Assembly (NCBI GenBank): GCA_026315105.1
Contig: CM048747.1
Span: forward strand, 284,297,154 to 284,361,153
Reading direction: 5' to 3'
From: Locusta migratoria
Taxonomy: Eukaryota; Arthropoda; Insecta; Orthoptera; Acrididae
Length of the DNA: 64,000 nucleotides
The translations under genes and the position numbers were made by a program. The notes under the pieces are model-generated. The model made no database searches, was not told where the DNA came from, and saw only the letters and a list, made by a program, of their open reading frames with translations. Within the stretch, counting starts at the first letter, position 1; every line of letters begins with the position of its first letter. Shown here in pieces: positions 23,395 to 32,239 of the stretch.

Positions 23395-24084
23395 TGTCAT
23401 GCCATTAGGCAGAGTTCCTAACCAGCAGACCACCAGATGGATGTTCGTGCAGAACAGGCAGCAGCAGACCAGGCGTTTACCAGAGACGCCAGCTGACACA
23501 TGTAACCATCGACCAGACAGAAAAAGTCGACCTTAATGTCAAGGAGATAAACAGGGCACTATATTTTGCAGGGGTAGCTGTCACCAGACTCATACAATCG
23601 AGGATCCCTCCGCCGACTGCTGATTGGCCGCAATCCGCTATATATGGATGAGACACTGACACTAACGCCAGTTCGCCGTGAGTCATGCTGACAGCCATGA
23701 CTACCCTGAGGACCGTCTACTGTCAACCTACGCCTGCCCACTGGACTTCTACTCGTGTATTCACCGGGATTGGGTTGATGCTGTTCCGACTTCGAACTTC
23801 TACTTGTCTACAGACTGGTATACCTAATAACGACTTGGACTTTGTGTTTCTGGGCTGTGGCCCGAGTTCTCTGGGCTGAGTGAAGTAGTGTTTCTTTTGT
23901 GCCTTTCAAGCAATGGACCTTAACGTTTTCTGTTAAAAGTGAAAATGGATGATTAGATTAGATTAGTACTTGTTCCAAAGATCATGAATACGACACTTCA
24001 TAATGATGTGGAATGTATCATCTAGACTTGTATGTTGTGAATAAACTGTGTTATCGGAAGTTTTGTGTTGTATTAGTTACAACA
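23395..24084 (+). repeat. 3' LTR (contains a LINE tail)
   Basis: It starts tgtcatgccattaggcagag and ends gtattagttacaaca. Relative to the 5' LTR it lacks the SINE and gains roughly 70-75 bp of LINE 3' end near 23950-24020. The two LTRs show many scattered differences, which could date the insertion. Confidence 0.92.
23950..24020 (-). mobile_element. Minimal LINE 3' tail in the 3' LTR
   Basis: gattagattagatta, then acttgttccaaagatcatga and cataatgatgtgg are the reverse complement of the 3' end of the LINE at 46747-48248 (which ends tggaacaagtattaatctaa). The repeated gatta at one edge fits a short 3' tail repeat. Only about 70 bp was copied, an extreme 5' truncation. The 5' LTR has no such sequence. 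Confidence 0.8.
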
Positions 24085-24204
24085 GTTCCTTTCAAAGGGC
24101 ACAGCCAATTTCCTCCCACATCCTTCCCCGAAAATCCGAGCGTTAGCTCCGTCTCTAATGACTATGCTGTCGACAGGATGTTAAACACTAAGCTTCCTTC
24201 TTCC
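24085..24204 (+). repeat. SINE-B, 3' half, after the Gypsy insertion
   Basis: It resumes at gttcctttcaaagggcac and continues through aatccgagcgttagctccgt and gctgtcgacaggatgttaaa. The two parts add up to about 253 bp, close to the 256 bp of the complete copy at 42981-43236. Confidence 0.9.
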
Positions 24205-24545
24205 TTCCAATTACGTATGTGCATAAAGGTTCGGTAAAGGTGGCGGGATTCTCCGAGGAGGAGGGGGGAGAGTGGAGGGAGGGAGGGTGGAGTAGTGTGG
24301 GTGAACGTCTTTGGTGGGGATATGTGCTTGGACAGCATCAATAACAGTCTGGTATAGGAAGGAAGAAGTATGGTCTATGTCGGAAGGATTGTGGAGGAGA
24401 AGAGGTTGGCTTGTGACCAAGGTATCGATGGAGCGCTCTTAGGCATCCCAGTGAGCACAGGAGTAGTCATGGACAGTTTAGGAGGGGGTCAGAACTGAGA
24501 GCGCGGGCTGGGCGATAGTGGGCATCGATGATGATTAGGACTGGG
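24205..24545 (-). mobile_element. CT-rich LINE copy 1, upstream part
   Basis: Minus strand: VPVLIIIDAHYRPARALSSD, DHTSSFLYQTVIDAVQAHIP and GESRHLYRTFMHIRNW. This is the end of the endonuclease region and the linker toward RT. It continues into 18091-16060 once the SINE-B/Gypsy block is removed. The upstream endonuclease part is missing. Confidence 0.7.
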
Positions 24546-24834
24546 ACTTTGTCACTGCCTATCAGACGCGACATTTTTTCTTTATTAGTAATTTTAAAGC
24601 CCTTACGGGCAGGCTGGCAGCAGCTGATTGCTTGCTGTTCAGCTGAGCGTAGTCGGCAGTGTGGCAATAATTACAAAACAGAGAAAATAAATGCAGAATG
24701 TTCAAAATGCAAGGAAATAAAACATACTGAAGTTGTACAGACTAATGGTGACAAGAACGAAGACACTGATTTAAACATATGGCATCAGTTTGTTCTGCCT
24801 ATTCTGCGGCTACCCACCTTTTAAAAAAACACGT
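24546..24834. other. Unassigned spacer
   Basis: About 290 bp, AT-rich on its right side, between two copies of the CT-rich LINE. No family recognised. Confidence 0.35.
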
Positions 24835-25765
24835 ATCACTTGACACTGCTCAACACTAAACGGCGCACTATTAGAACTGAGCTCTGTAACCGCACAGGGG
24901 ATTGGGGGGGGGGGGGGGAGTGAGGTGGGAAGGGACAGGAAATGTGGGGAGGGGGGAAGGCTTAAGGACTCCCAGGAAAGGAGTGGAGAGACAATCATAG
25001 GAGGGAGGGGAGAAGGAGAGGGAAGGAGAGGGGACGTGGGGACGTACAAATACGAGGAGGGACTAGGGTTGTAGATGTCGGAACAAAGGGTGTCATCTGG
25101 GAGAGAAAGGTGACGGAATTTACACTCGGAAAGGATATAGAGTGTATGGAGGTGGAGGGAGGAAGGGACAAGTTGCTTATGGCGTGGCAGAGGCTTGAGA
25201 TGCAATAGGAGGTGGGAAACCAATGGGTGTAGGGATTCAATTCTGTGGGAAATGTAGTGGAGGCGGACGTGTTCAAGGAACTTTAGCAGGTGAGGGAACG
25301 AATTGAGGTTATATAGGATTTGTGTGGGGAAAGGGAGTGGGGTGGAAGCAGCATAAGATGGGATGCGTTAAGGAGCAGTGAGTGTAGAGGATGGTGAATG
25401 GGTTGAGACCCATGTCCGGCCAGAGTGTAAGGTATAGGTTGCGGTGGTGGAAGGAGGGGGTGGTTTGACCTATGATGATTGCCTGGGATTTGGTGGGGTT
25501 GATGGTAAGGAGCCACTGTTTGCATGAGGTGGAGAAATCGGAGAGGTGAGTCTGTAATATATGTTGGGAGCGAGCCAGGGGAGGGGGGAGAGGGGCGAGG
25601 GCTAGGAAGGCGGTGTCATCAGCGAACTGTAGATGGACAGGAGGCTGGGATTGCGGCATGTCTGCCGAGTAGATGAAGTAGAGGAGCGGGGAGAGGACGG
25701 AACCGTGGGTCACCCTGGCGGAGGGGTAAAACAAACGGGAGTTGGAATTGTTGACAGTGACTCAG
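24835..25765 (-). mobile_element. CT-rich LINE copy 2 (RT part)
   Basis: Minus strand: RVTHGSVLSPLLYFIYSADM, then VHLQFADDTAFLALAP, which carries the catalytic F-A-D-D box of RT, then FSTSCKQWLLTINPTKSQAI. It is the same family as copy 1 and keeps the catalytic box that copy 1 lost. The 3' side becomes CT-only sequence (AG-only on the plus strand) with a 15-base G run at 24904-24918. The frame is broken downstream and the 5' part is missing. Confidence 0.75.
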
Positions 25766-26162
25766 ACGCCACCTTTCAAACATCTATAAAATACTACTGA
25801 CCTCCCCCAACTTGGTAGGGGTGAAATTTATATATTCTACGTCTTGATTATATGTATTTTATTGGTTGCTAAGTTCTATGTAGTATGATAATACACAATG
25901 CGTACTATGCTTATAGAAACCTCAGTGAGTTTAATCCATATTTTTTGCATACTTACATCACATTGATGTAAAATTGTATGTATGGCATTTGGAGTGACAG
26001 TAGCGCACCTAACGTAGAAAGATTCAACCAGAGTGGCACTATCAACACGAACAGTCACAAAAGCGACACTAGTACTACAAGCTCCAGCACTGATATAAAC
26101 GGCTAGGGGCGCTACTGTCTTTCGAAGTATCAGAAGTATGTATAAGTTAATAAATATATTGT
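25766..26162. other. Unassigned DNA
   Basis: About 400 bp with nothing recognised. Confidence 0.35.
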
Positions 26163-26400
26163 CAACCTCCGTAGCTCAGTGGCGACGTCTCTGACCGCCG
26201 ATGCTAAGGGCCCAGGTTCAATTCCCGGCAGGGGACTGGGCGTTGTGTGTTGCTTTAATCACCATCACCTCATCATCATCGACACGCAAGTCGCCCAAGC
26301 GGCGTCAACTAAAAAGACCTGCACTACGGCGGCCGAACAATCCCGTAAGGGATCTCCGGGCCAACAATGCCATTCGATCATTTTATTTCAATAAATTGAT
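26163..26400 (+). repeat. SINE-D, tRNA-derived
   Basis: cctccgtagctcagtggcga (A-box) and gggcccaggttcaattcccg (B-box) form a tRNA-like head. An unrelated body follows, containing catcatcatcgacacg, cggcggccgaacaatcccg and an AT-rich end. Beyond the B-box the body is not tRNA-like, so it is a SINE rather than a working tRNA gene. Its head and body differ from SINE-A and SINE-B. Confidence 0.75.
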
Positions 26401-26579
26401 CCGATTGCTTCCAAACCCCAGGATTATCCACTGGGACAATCTGAACATTTATTGAAGATTTCATAAAAATTGGTACAGCCCTCATGGAGTTCGCAGGGAA
26501 CATACATACATGCATACACACATCAATTGTTACGGATATAGATAGATACCGAAAACATGAAATCTTTTTTTATGATGCA

Positions 26580-27858
26580 CAAGCTGCAAGTACCCGGCTT
26601 TGTCCGGGTTTCAAATAAGGTTTTCTGTAGAAACATACAATACAATTCGCATGTAATAAAATGATACGTTTATGTTAAAGCAGTGTGATAAACAACATTT
26701 TTGGCAGTTCCATTTGGAGTATGTACAAAAAGATTTTCGTCTTTGTCCACTCTGGAGCAGGCCACATACAACTGTCCATGAGAGAAGCATGGTGTCTGCA
26801 ACTCTATACCATCAATCCCAAGAGACTGGCCCTGTGACTTGTGGATTGTCATGGCAAAGCACAGTTTCAAAGGGAACTGTATTCTCTTGAATTGTATAGT
26901 GTTGTCTGAGGGAATGTTAGGTATTCTTGGAATGAAAACATCCTCACACTCAGCATTCCCTGTGAGTACTGTGGCTTAAATTACATGTTGCATCAGCGTT
27001 TTCACAATTACACTTGTGCCATTCCACAAACTGGATGCATCAATATTTCTGATCAGCATTACTGGAGCATCAACTTTCAGAATCAAATTGTGGGCTTGCA
27101 AATCAGTAGTCTGGATGGAATTCAAAAACTCAATGGAATATTGTATTGCTTCATCATCATTAAGGATGCAGTCTATGGACTTGTAGGCATATTCTTGCCC
27201 TGGAAGCTGCTTCTAGATGGTGACATTCAGCTTCTCAACCACATCATTTCTGCTTGCCAGAATTGCTCTGTGAGAAAGGCAGTCCTAATCCTTGACGTTT
27301 TGCTGAATGTTAGGATACACCTTGGACAGAAGTTCGTCAGGAGAGTTGACGATTTGACCACATGGCACAATGATGAGACCTGTTGAAGGATCTTCAGGAA
27401 CTTTACCATCTCCAATCTGGAGCAACTTGTTTGCAAATTGTCCTGCACACAAATAACCCTGAATGTGTGACGAATGTTTGTAGTAAAGTACTCTCCTCCA
27501 TGTACCGAACGAAATTTTATGTAGACAGTAACCTTCATCTTGTTTTCGAGGCCAAGTGTACAAAATTTCATCAATATCGGAGCAAAACTGTGGATTTTAG
27601 CGAAATCCATAAGTACCCTCCACCATGCACTGAACGAAATTTTATGTAGACAATGCCCTTGTTTTGATGGTCAATTATGCAAAATTTCATCAAGATCAGT
27701 GCGAATATTTCTCAAATTTATGGATCGAAACCTGCTTAAGAACCTTCCCCATGTAATTTTGTGTACGTGTATCAAATTTCACGATATTTGGTTGTCTGGA
27801 TGTTGAGTTATAAGAGAACAGACAGACAGACAACAAATGCGTCTTATAAGTATAGAGA
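26580..27858 (-). mobile_element. Helitron with partial helicase
   Basis: On the minus strand the element starts TCTCTATACTTATAAGACGC (TC start, preceded by A). It ends with the hairpin cccggacaaagccggg, then tacttgcagcttg, followed by T. An A|T target, a TC start and a 3' hairpin 8-12 bases before a CTRR-like end are Helitron hallmarks; here the end reads CTTG. The body encodes pieces of the Helitron helicase. With 1279 bp and no Rep domain it cannot move by itself. Its 5' end directly abuts another Helitron's 3' end. Confidence 0.85.
26670..27610 (-). pseudogene. Helitron Pif1-like helicase fragment
   Basis: Upstream piece (27285-27610): FANKLLQIGDGKVPEDPSTG, then NSPDELLSKVYPNIQQNVKD. Downstream piece (26670-26870): LCFAMTIHKSQGQSLGIDGI, then PCFSHGQLYVACSRVDKDEN. 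The KSQGQS and LYVACSR blocks belong to the C-terminal part of Pif1-type helicases in Helitrons. The region between is frameshifted. The Rep nuclease and the helicase N-terminus are missing. Confidence 0.85.
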
Positions 27859-28877
27859 TACTTGTTAAAAACCGGGCGTTGCCCGGCTATTTATTTATTT
27901 ATTCTTGCCATTTTTCAGGTATATATTCATTCGTATAAGGGCTGTATGTCTGTAAAATCTCTTGGGAATACAATTAGTAGTAAAGAAATAATAGATTAAA
28001 ACTTTGTGTGTGATGGGGCGGTTTTCTATGAACGTTACTGTTTACGTGCTCATATCTCATGTACTATGTGTCGTACTGTGATATAATTTAGAAGGTACAC
28101 TTAATTATATGCGTGTATATTGTCTGTAAAATTTCCTGCTGTTACAATTTGTAATGTAGAAATTAAAAATTGTAACGACATACCTAATGCCGTAGTTTTA
28201 GTCCATGAACAGCGGCATGTTACTGTTCATGTGCTCATATCTCATGAACTACGTGCCGTACTGTGATACAATTTAGAAGCTACAATTAACTAATGTGTTT
28301 ATACTCTCTGGAAAGTTTCATGCGTCTACAATTTGTAGTGTACAAATTATAAATTGTAATGCTATACCGAATGCCGTAGTTTTACTCCATAAACAGCGGA
28401 AAAGTAGTAACGAGAAACTTTTTTCCTCTCATCATTTTGCTATGGTTGTCAGCGAGAAAAAGTCTCCTAAAGGTTTGAAATAATGTTTAAAGTTTGTTGC
28501 AAGTCGCTAAGTACTCTCATTCTCAAATAGCGTATTTATAAAATCTCGCCGCATTATATGGCATTTTTTGCGATTACTATTGTTTATGACATCATATCTT
28601 CTGAACTATGTGTCGTAGGCGGTTCGTACTCTTACAGTAATTGTTATCTCACGTAAGAAAAATATGTGTACGAAATTTGGTCAAAATCGGTCCAGTGATT
28701 TAGGAGAAAATGAACAGCATTGTCACTAAATGCAGCAGTTTTTCGCGCATCTCATTGTTTATGACGTCATATCTCGTGAACTATACATCGTATGTGATTC
28801 TTACATTTTCGGCGATTGAAGCTTACGTGTACAAATTTTCATAAATATTGGAACAAAACTTTAGATTTGTATTGTGA
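27859..28877 (-). mobile_element. Second Helitron-like element, 3' part
   Basis: On the minus strand it ends with the hairpin gccgggcaacgcccgg and a short tail at 27859, where the next Helitron begins. The body holds reiterated segments (ctcatatctcatgaacta and relatives near 28045, 28230, 28590 and 28765). The same body occurs in the opposite orientation at 35056-35870. It carries no coding sequence. Its 5' end is truncated near 28877. Confidence 0.65.
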
Positions 28878-28885
28878 TGATATTG

Positions 28886-28967
28886 CTGGCCCTCTCATCT
28901 CAATGTTATCGTACGATATCGTCTGCCTGGTCCTCTCATCTCAGTGTTACCGTACGATACCGTCTGC
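28886..28967 (+). repeat. Tandem duplication of 41 bp
   Basis: Two adjacent 41-bp units, each with ctctcatctca, gtacgata and cgtctgc, differing at a few positions. It lies just beyond the truncated Helitron. Confidence 0.85.
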
Positions 28968-29813
28968 GTCGGACCCGGAATCGTGTGGTTCAATAGTGAT
29001 ACATGTTGTGTGTGAAGTTAGTTAAAAACGAAATAGCCAGCCTAGGAATCAGTGTAGGACAGTGTCTCGGTGATACTGTGATTAGTTAACAAGTGATAGA
29101 TTTCATTAATTAAGAGTTTCATATATTTTCTTTCCAGACAGTTCTATAAACAATAGTCTCGTCATTATATGTTATTTCAAGACTTGAACAGACGAATTGT
29201 AAAAACTTTTGTGAAATACAAAAAGAAATGAAAATAAATAGCATTGTATATATGTCAGGCTCGTAAACAAGTTGTGTTGACCAGCTAATTGTGTTAATTA
29301 TTGTAATAGTCGAAATATCAATATTGTAATTCTTTGTATATATTGATTGACGTGAAATTTTGAGTATATTTTGAGAATTGGCAAGATATTTGATAGTTCA
29401 ATGTATGTTAGGAACATGTATGATGTACTCAGTAACAAATTAATTGACATTTAACATTGCTGCTTGTTGTCAAACAGAAAGGACGGCGATTAAGACTTAA
29501 AAAGATATGCGCCATCTAAAATTATTGTATGTATAGTTTTCATTTCATATTGCGATTATTTTTGTGCACATGAAATGTTTTACTGTTGTGTTCGTTAATT
29601 GTAAATTAGTATATTCAATTGTTATGAACAACGCATAATGTAATGTGATTATTGTCGATGTTATATATTTGCCTCACCGCCTTGCATGAGGGGGTTCGAG
29701 TTTTGGCGATCGTTATGTGCTTTGGAATTTATGTCAGTCTGTATTGTTGTGGTGTATTGTCTATGCAAATGAAGTTGTAATGTTTTGATGGAGAAGCAGT
29801 TTGATTGCAAATT
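28968..29813. other. AT-rich unassigned DNA
   Basis: About 850 bp, AT-rich, no gene or repeat recognised. It may be intron or intergenic sequence on the 3' side of the host exon. Confidence 0.4.
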
Positions 29814-29825
29814 AAAGAAGAAGTG

Positions 29826-30306
29826 GCTGGCCGCGGTGGCCGAGGGGACTGAGGCGCTCCAGTCACGGTCTGCACGGCCACTACGGTCGGGGGTTAAAAT
29901 CCCCCCTCGGGCATGGATATGTAGTTTGTAAGTTTAGGGACTGATGACCCCGTAGTTAAGCCCCATAAGCTGTACAAACATTTGAACATTTGATTTTAAA
30001 AAAAGCAGGGCGCCGTGGCTCAGCGCGCCCGGTCAGAGGGCTGAACGGCCCTCTGTAATAAAAAAGCTGAGCCAAGAACTCATCGAACGACAACGAACAA
30101 AAAGGAACAACGACCGCAATGAACTGATCTCCCCATAGAACAAAAAAGAAAAAAAAAGAAAAAAAAATAACAAAAACAAAAAAACTCGGGCATGGATATT
30201 TGTGCCGTCCTTAGTTGTAAGTAGTTCATTAGTAGTTAGTAAGTTTAGGGACTGATGACCCCGTAGTTGAGTCCCATAGACTCTACAAACATTTGAACAT
30301 TTTTTG
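29826..30306 (+). repeat. Composite SINE with one shared TSD
   Basis: Three parts lie in one block: a SINE-A lacking about 30 bp of its middle (29826 to about 29993); a different tRNA-like unit starting gggcgccgtggctcagcgcg and ending in A-rich sequence (about 30006-30180); and a headless SINE-A tail (about 30186-30306). A single 12-bp duplication, aaagaagaagtg, flanks the whole block (29814-29825 and 30307-30318), so it probably arrived as one unit or grew after insertion. Confidence 0.8.
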
Positions 30307-30550
30307 AAAGAAGAAGTGAAACATTGCATATATGAGTATTTATTTCTACCACGACGCCCCAGGTGAATAACTCTGCAGCGAGCAGAACCCCCATACATCG
30401 TAATGTTGAAAAGCTAAGTATCTTGTTTGGAAGTGGTAGAATGAACTGTAATTACTTAAAAATTTACATTTTAGTATGCAAAACGTACAAATATACGGAC
30501 ACACTGCTTTACATATTAGATCGTATCGAGTTGTGTGCAGTGAAGTGGGG

Positions 30551-30559
30551 CTGACCTTG
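30551..30559 (-). other. 5' splice site (donor) of the host exon
   Basis: Minus strand CAAG|gtcagc; the GT is at 30554-30555. It fits the consensus AG|GTnAG with a single change. Confidence 0.7.
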
Positions 30560-31026
30560 CTGGTAGGCCTTGGAGACGAGGCGCGAGTGCCTGAGCGAGG
30601 ACCTGGTGGGCGCGTGCCGCTGCGCCAGGTCGGCGGGCCGCGCGGCCACGTTGACGGGCACCGTCGTGTTGAGCGCCGGCAGCAGCGACGGCGTCTCCGC
30701 CGCAGTGGACAGCAGCGAGCGCGACGCGCGCCCCGCCGGCGTCGACGCGGCCAGCGGGGGCGGCGGGGGCGGCGGCGGCGGGGGCGGCAGCGGCGCGGCG
30801 CACGACGAGTCGCCGTCCGACGAGGCGTCCGCGGGCGGCAGCGGCGGCGGCAGCGGCGGCGGCGGCGCCGGCAGGTTGTCGTACAGGCTGCTGGGCCGCT
30901 CGCGGGACCTGCTGCGCGCGCCGCGCGGCCGCCCGCCGCCGCCGCCCAGCGCCTGCGCGCGCGGCAGCGTCGACATGCGCCTCAGCGCCCGCCCCGGCGC
31001 CTCCTCAGCCCGCGCGCCACACCCAT
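30556..31026 (-). CDS. Host internal exon, proline-rich protein, identity unknown
   Basis: A 471-bp minus-strand exon bounded by ttgcag|ATGG and CAAG|gtcagc. The frame is open throughout and ends in phase 1 at both edges. It is very GC-rich, with nearly all third bases G or C, unlike its AT-rich surroundings and the transposon relics. In order, the roughly 156 residues show: a basic segment with RRMS (residues 16-19, a fit to the basophilic kinase pattern R-R-x-S); GGGGG; an Arg/Ser run; SLYDNLP (about 47-53); PPPPLPPPLPP; an acidic Ser patch; a run of eleven prolines (about 81-91); a Ser/Thr/Ala-rich part; and RSSLRHSRLVSKAYQQ at the end. It looks like a disordered linker of a signalling or cytoskeletal protein, with possible SH3, WW or EVH1 ligands. 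I do not recognise the gene. Confidence 0.72.
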
Positions 31027-31060
31027 CTGCAACACCACAAACATCACACGCCATCAGCGG
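31027..31060 (-). other. 3' splice site (acceptor) and possible branch point
   Basis: Minus strand gatgtttgtggtgttgcag with AG at 31027-31028. The pyrimidine tract is weak and GT-interrupted. A branch-point-like ctgat lies about 27 bases upstream of the AG, inside a segment shared with the 123-bp tandem array. Confidence 0.6.
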
Positions 31061-31071
31061 ATGACCCTTAA
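31045..31071 (+). repeat. Orphan piece of the 123-bp array unit
   Basis: cgccatcagcggatgaccct and its edges match the end of each array unit at 31583-31927 with about one mismatch in 25. It lies 18 bases upstream of the exon's acceptor on the minus strand. Confidence 0.75.
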
Positions 31072-31582
31072 TCCATGTTTTCCCAAAAATAGAAATTGTG
31101 AAAAAGTGTTGTATTTAGTCATCAGGTTCTCTTTAAAATAATTGAAATAACATTACAAATATTACAAACTAGCAGTATGTGTTGTAATTTGCACCATCCA
31201 AAATGTTGCGCTGTTTCCTAGTAAAACAATGGAAAAATTTAGTTTTTGTGATCACATTCTTCTATATGTTGAAGCTGTGCAATATTGTGTATTATATGAT
31301 AACTCTGACTTACATTGATGGTATCACCCATGAAATACTGAAAAACACCCTGTGTGAAGCTGAACTTCACATTTCTTGTGTATGTGGATCGTCTAACGTT
31401 TGTAAATCTTGCATCTTTTAACCAAGTGTTAAGGTAATTATGAAACTTTAACACATGCACAGAGAGCCTGTGAATGCCTTTTAACACGTGTGTGGTGAGT
31501 TTTGTATAGTAAGTCCATATCGACTGCATTTTGTAAGGCTAAATTTTGTGTTGCGTGCACGCAACACTGGTAAGAAATGGGT
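31072..31582. other. Putative intron, unassigned
   Basis: AT-rich sequence between the host exon and the tandem array. No repeat or second exon recognised. Confidence 0.4.
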
Positions 31583-31927
31583 TAACTATAGTCGGCATCA
31601 CCTATGAAGGCGGCCCAGTCTTCAGCCGTTCTACGCATTCCCCTCCATTACCGCAATGACAGCCAATAATGTTCATTCTGTCACGCGCCATCAGCGGATG
31701 ACCCTTAACTATAGTCGGCGTCACTTATGAAGGCGGCCCAGTCTTCAGCCGTTCTACGCATTCCCCTCCATTACTGCAATGACAGCCAATAATGTTCATT
31801 CTGTCACGCGCCATCAGCGGATGACCCTTAACTATAGTCGGCGTCACTTACGAAGGCGGCCCAGTCTTCAGCCGTTCTACGCATTCCCCTCCATTACCGC
31901 AACGACAGCCAATAATGTTCATTCTGT
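31583..31927 (+). repeat. Tandem array, 123-bp unit, about 2.8 copies
   Basis: The units start taactatagtcggc at 31583, 31706 and 31829; the third stops at attctgt (31927). The first two units are each 123 bp. The copies are nearly identical (for example catcacctatg against gtcacttatg). Each complete unit ends cgccatcagcggatgaccct, the segment also found beside the host exon's acceptor. There are no spacers, so it is not a CRISPR array. Confidence 0.92.
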
Positions 31928-32239
31928 AGGCGCGTGGTTGGCCGCGAGTTACGCCATGTTTCTCTCACAGGCGCAACTGTTGGCGCTCGACCGTAGCCCC
32001 TCCCATCCACGCTTTCCCTAGTGCTCTGCCTGTATGTGCGGAAGCGCCTTCATCTATGACGTCTATAAGTGCGTTCAAAATGTGGAAGAGGGGCCGGCAA
32101 AATTTCATCATATATCATTTAAAGGACGATAATGCTCGGGAGAAATTAAAATCTCATAGTGTCACACTGGAGCGAGGGGCAAACTCTGACTCATTTCCCA
32201 CAGCAACTTCACCAAGAGCACCTCTCACATTTTTCCTCT
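31928..32239. other. Unassigned DNA
   Basis: A plus-strand frame at 32056-32244 has no recognisable motif and no splice support. It may be the unrecognised start of the LINE that follows. Confidence 0.35.

Larger units (their letters stand above)
18230..24084 (+). mobile_element. Gypsy-type LTR retrotransposon, complete ends, dead genes
   Basis: A 5855-bp provirus-like element with two LTRs beginning tgtcat and ending aca, flanked by a perfect 5-bp duplication, gttcc (18225-18229 and 24085-24089). Internal order is gag, protease, RT, RNase H, integrase: the Gypsy order. No envelope gene is seen. Each gene has frameshifts and stops. The LTRs differ at many positions, so the insertion is old. 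Removing a SINE from the 5' LTR and a LINE tail from the 3' LTR leaves both LTRs at about 615 bp, which confirms the reading. It lies inside a SINE-B. Confidence 0.93.

Noticed and set aside
18230..24084. An endogenous retrovirus with envelope
   Set aside because: No envelope-like frame lies between integrase and the 3' LTR; it is read as a Gypsy retrotransposon.
26163..26240. Functional tRNA gene
   Set aside because: A- and B-box are present but no intact acceptor stem is evident; an extended SINE body follows.
30516..30803. Alternative alanine-rich minus-strand frame in the host exon
   Set aside because: It does not span the exon between the splice sites, and its composition is less protein-like than the chosen frame.
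30476..31141. Arginine-rich plus-strand open frame of about 220 codons
   Set aside because: It is the antisense of the GC-rich host exon; composition is what GC-rich DNA gives, and no splice or start context supports it.
31583..31927. CRISPR array
   Set aside because: The repeats are contiguous 123-bp units with no spacers, in a eukaryotic setting.
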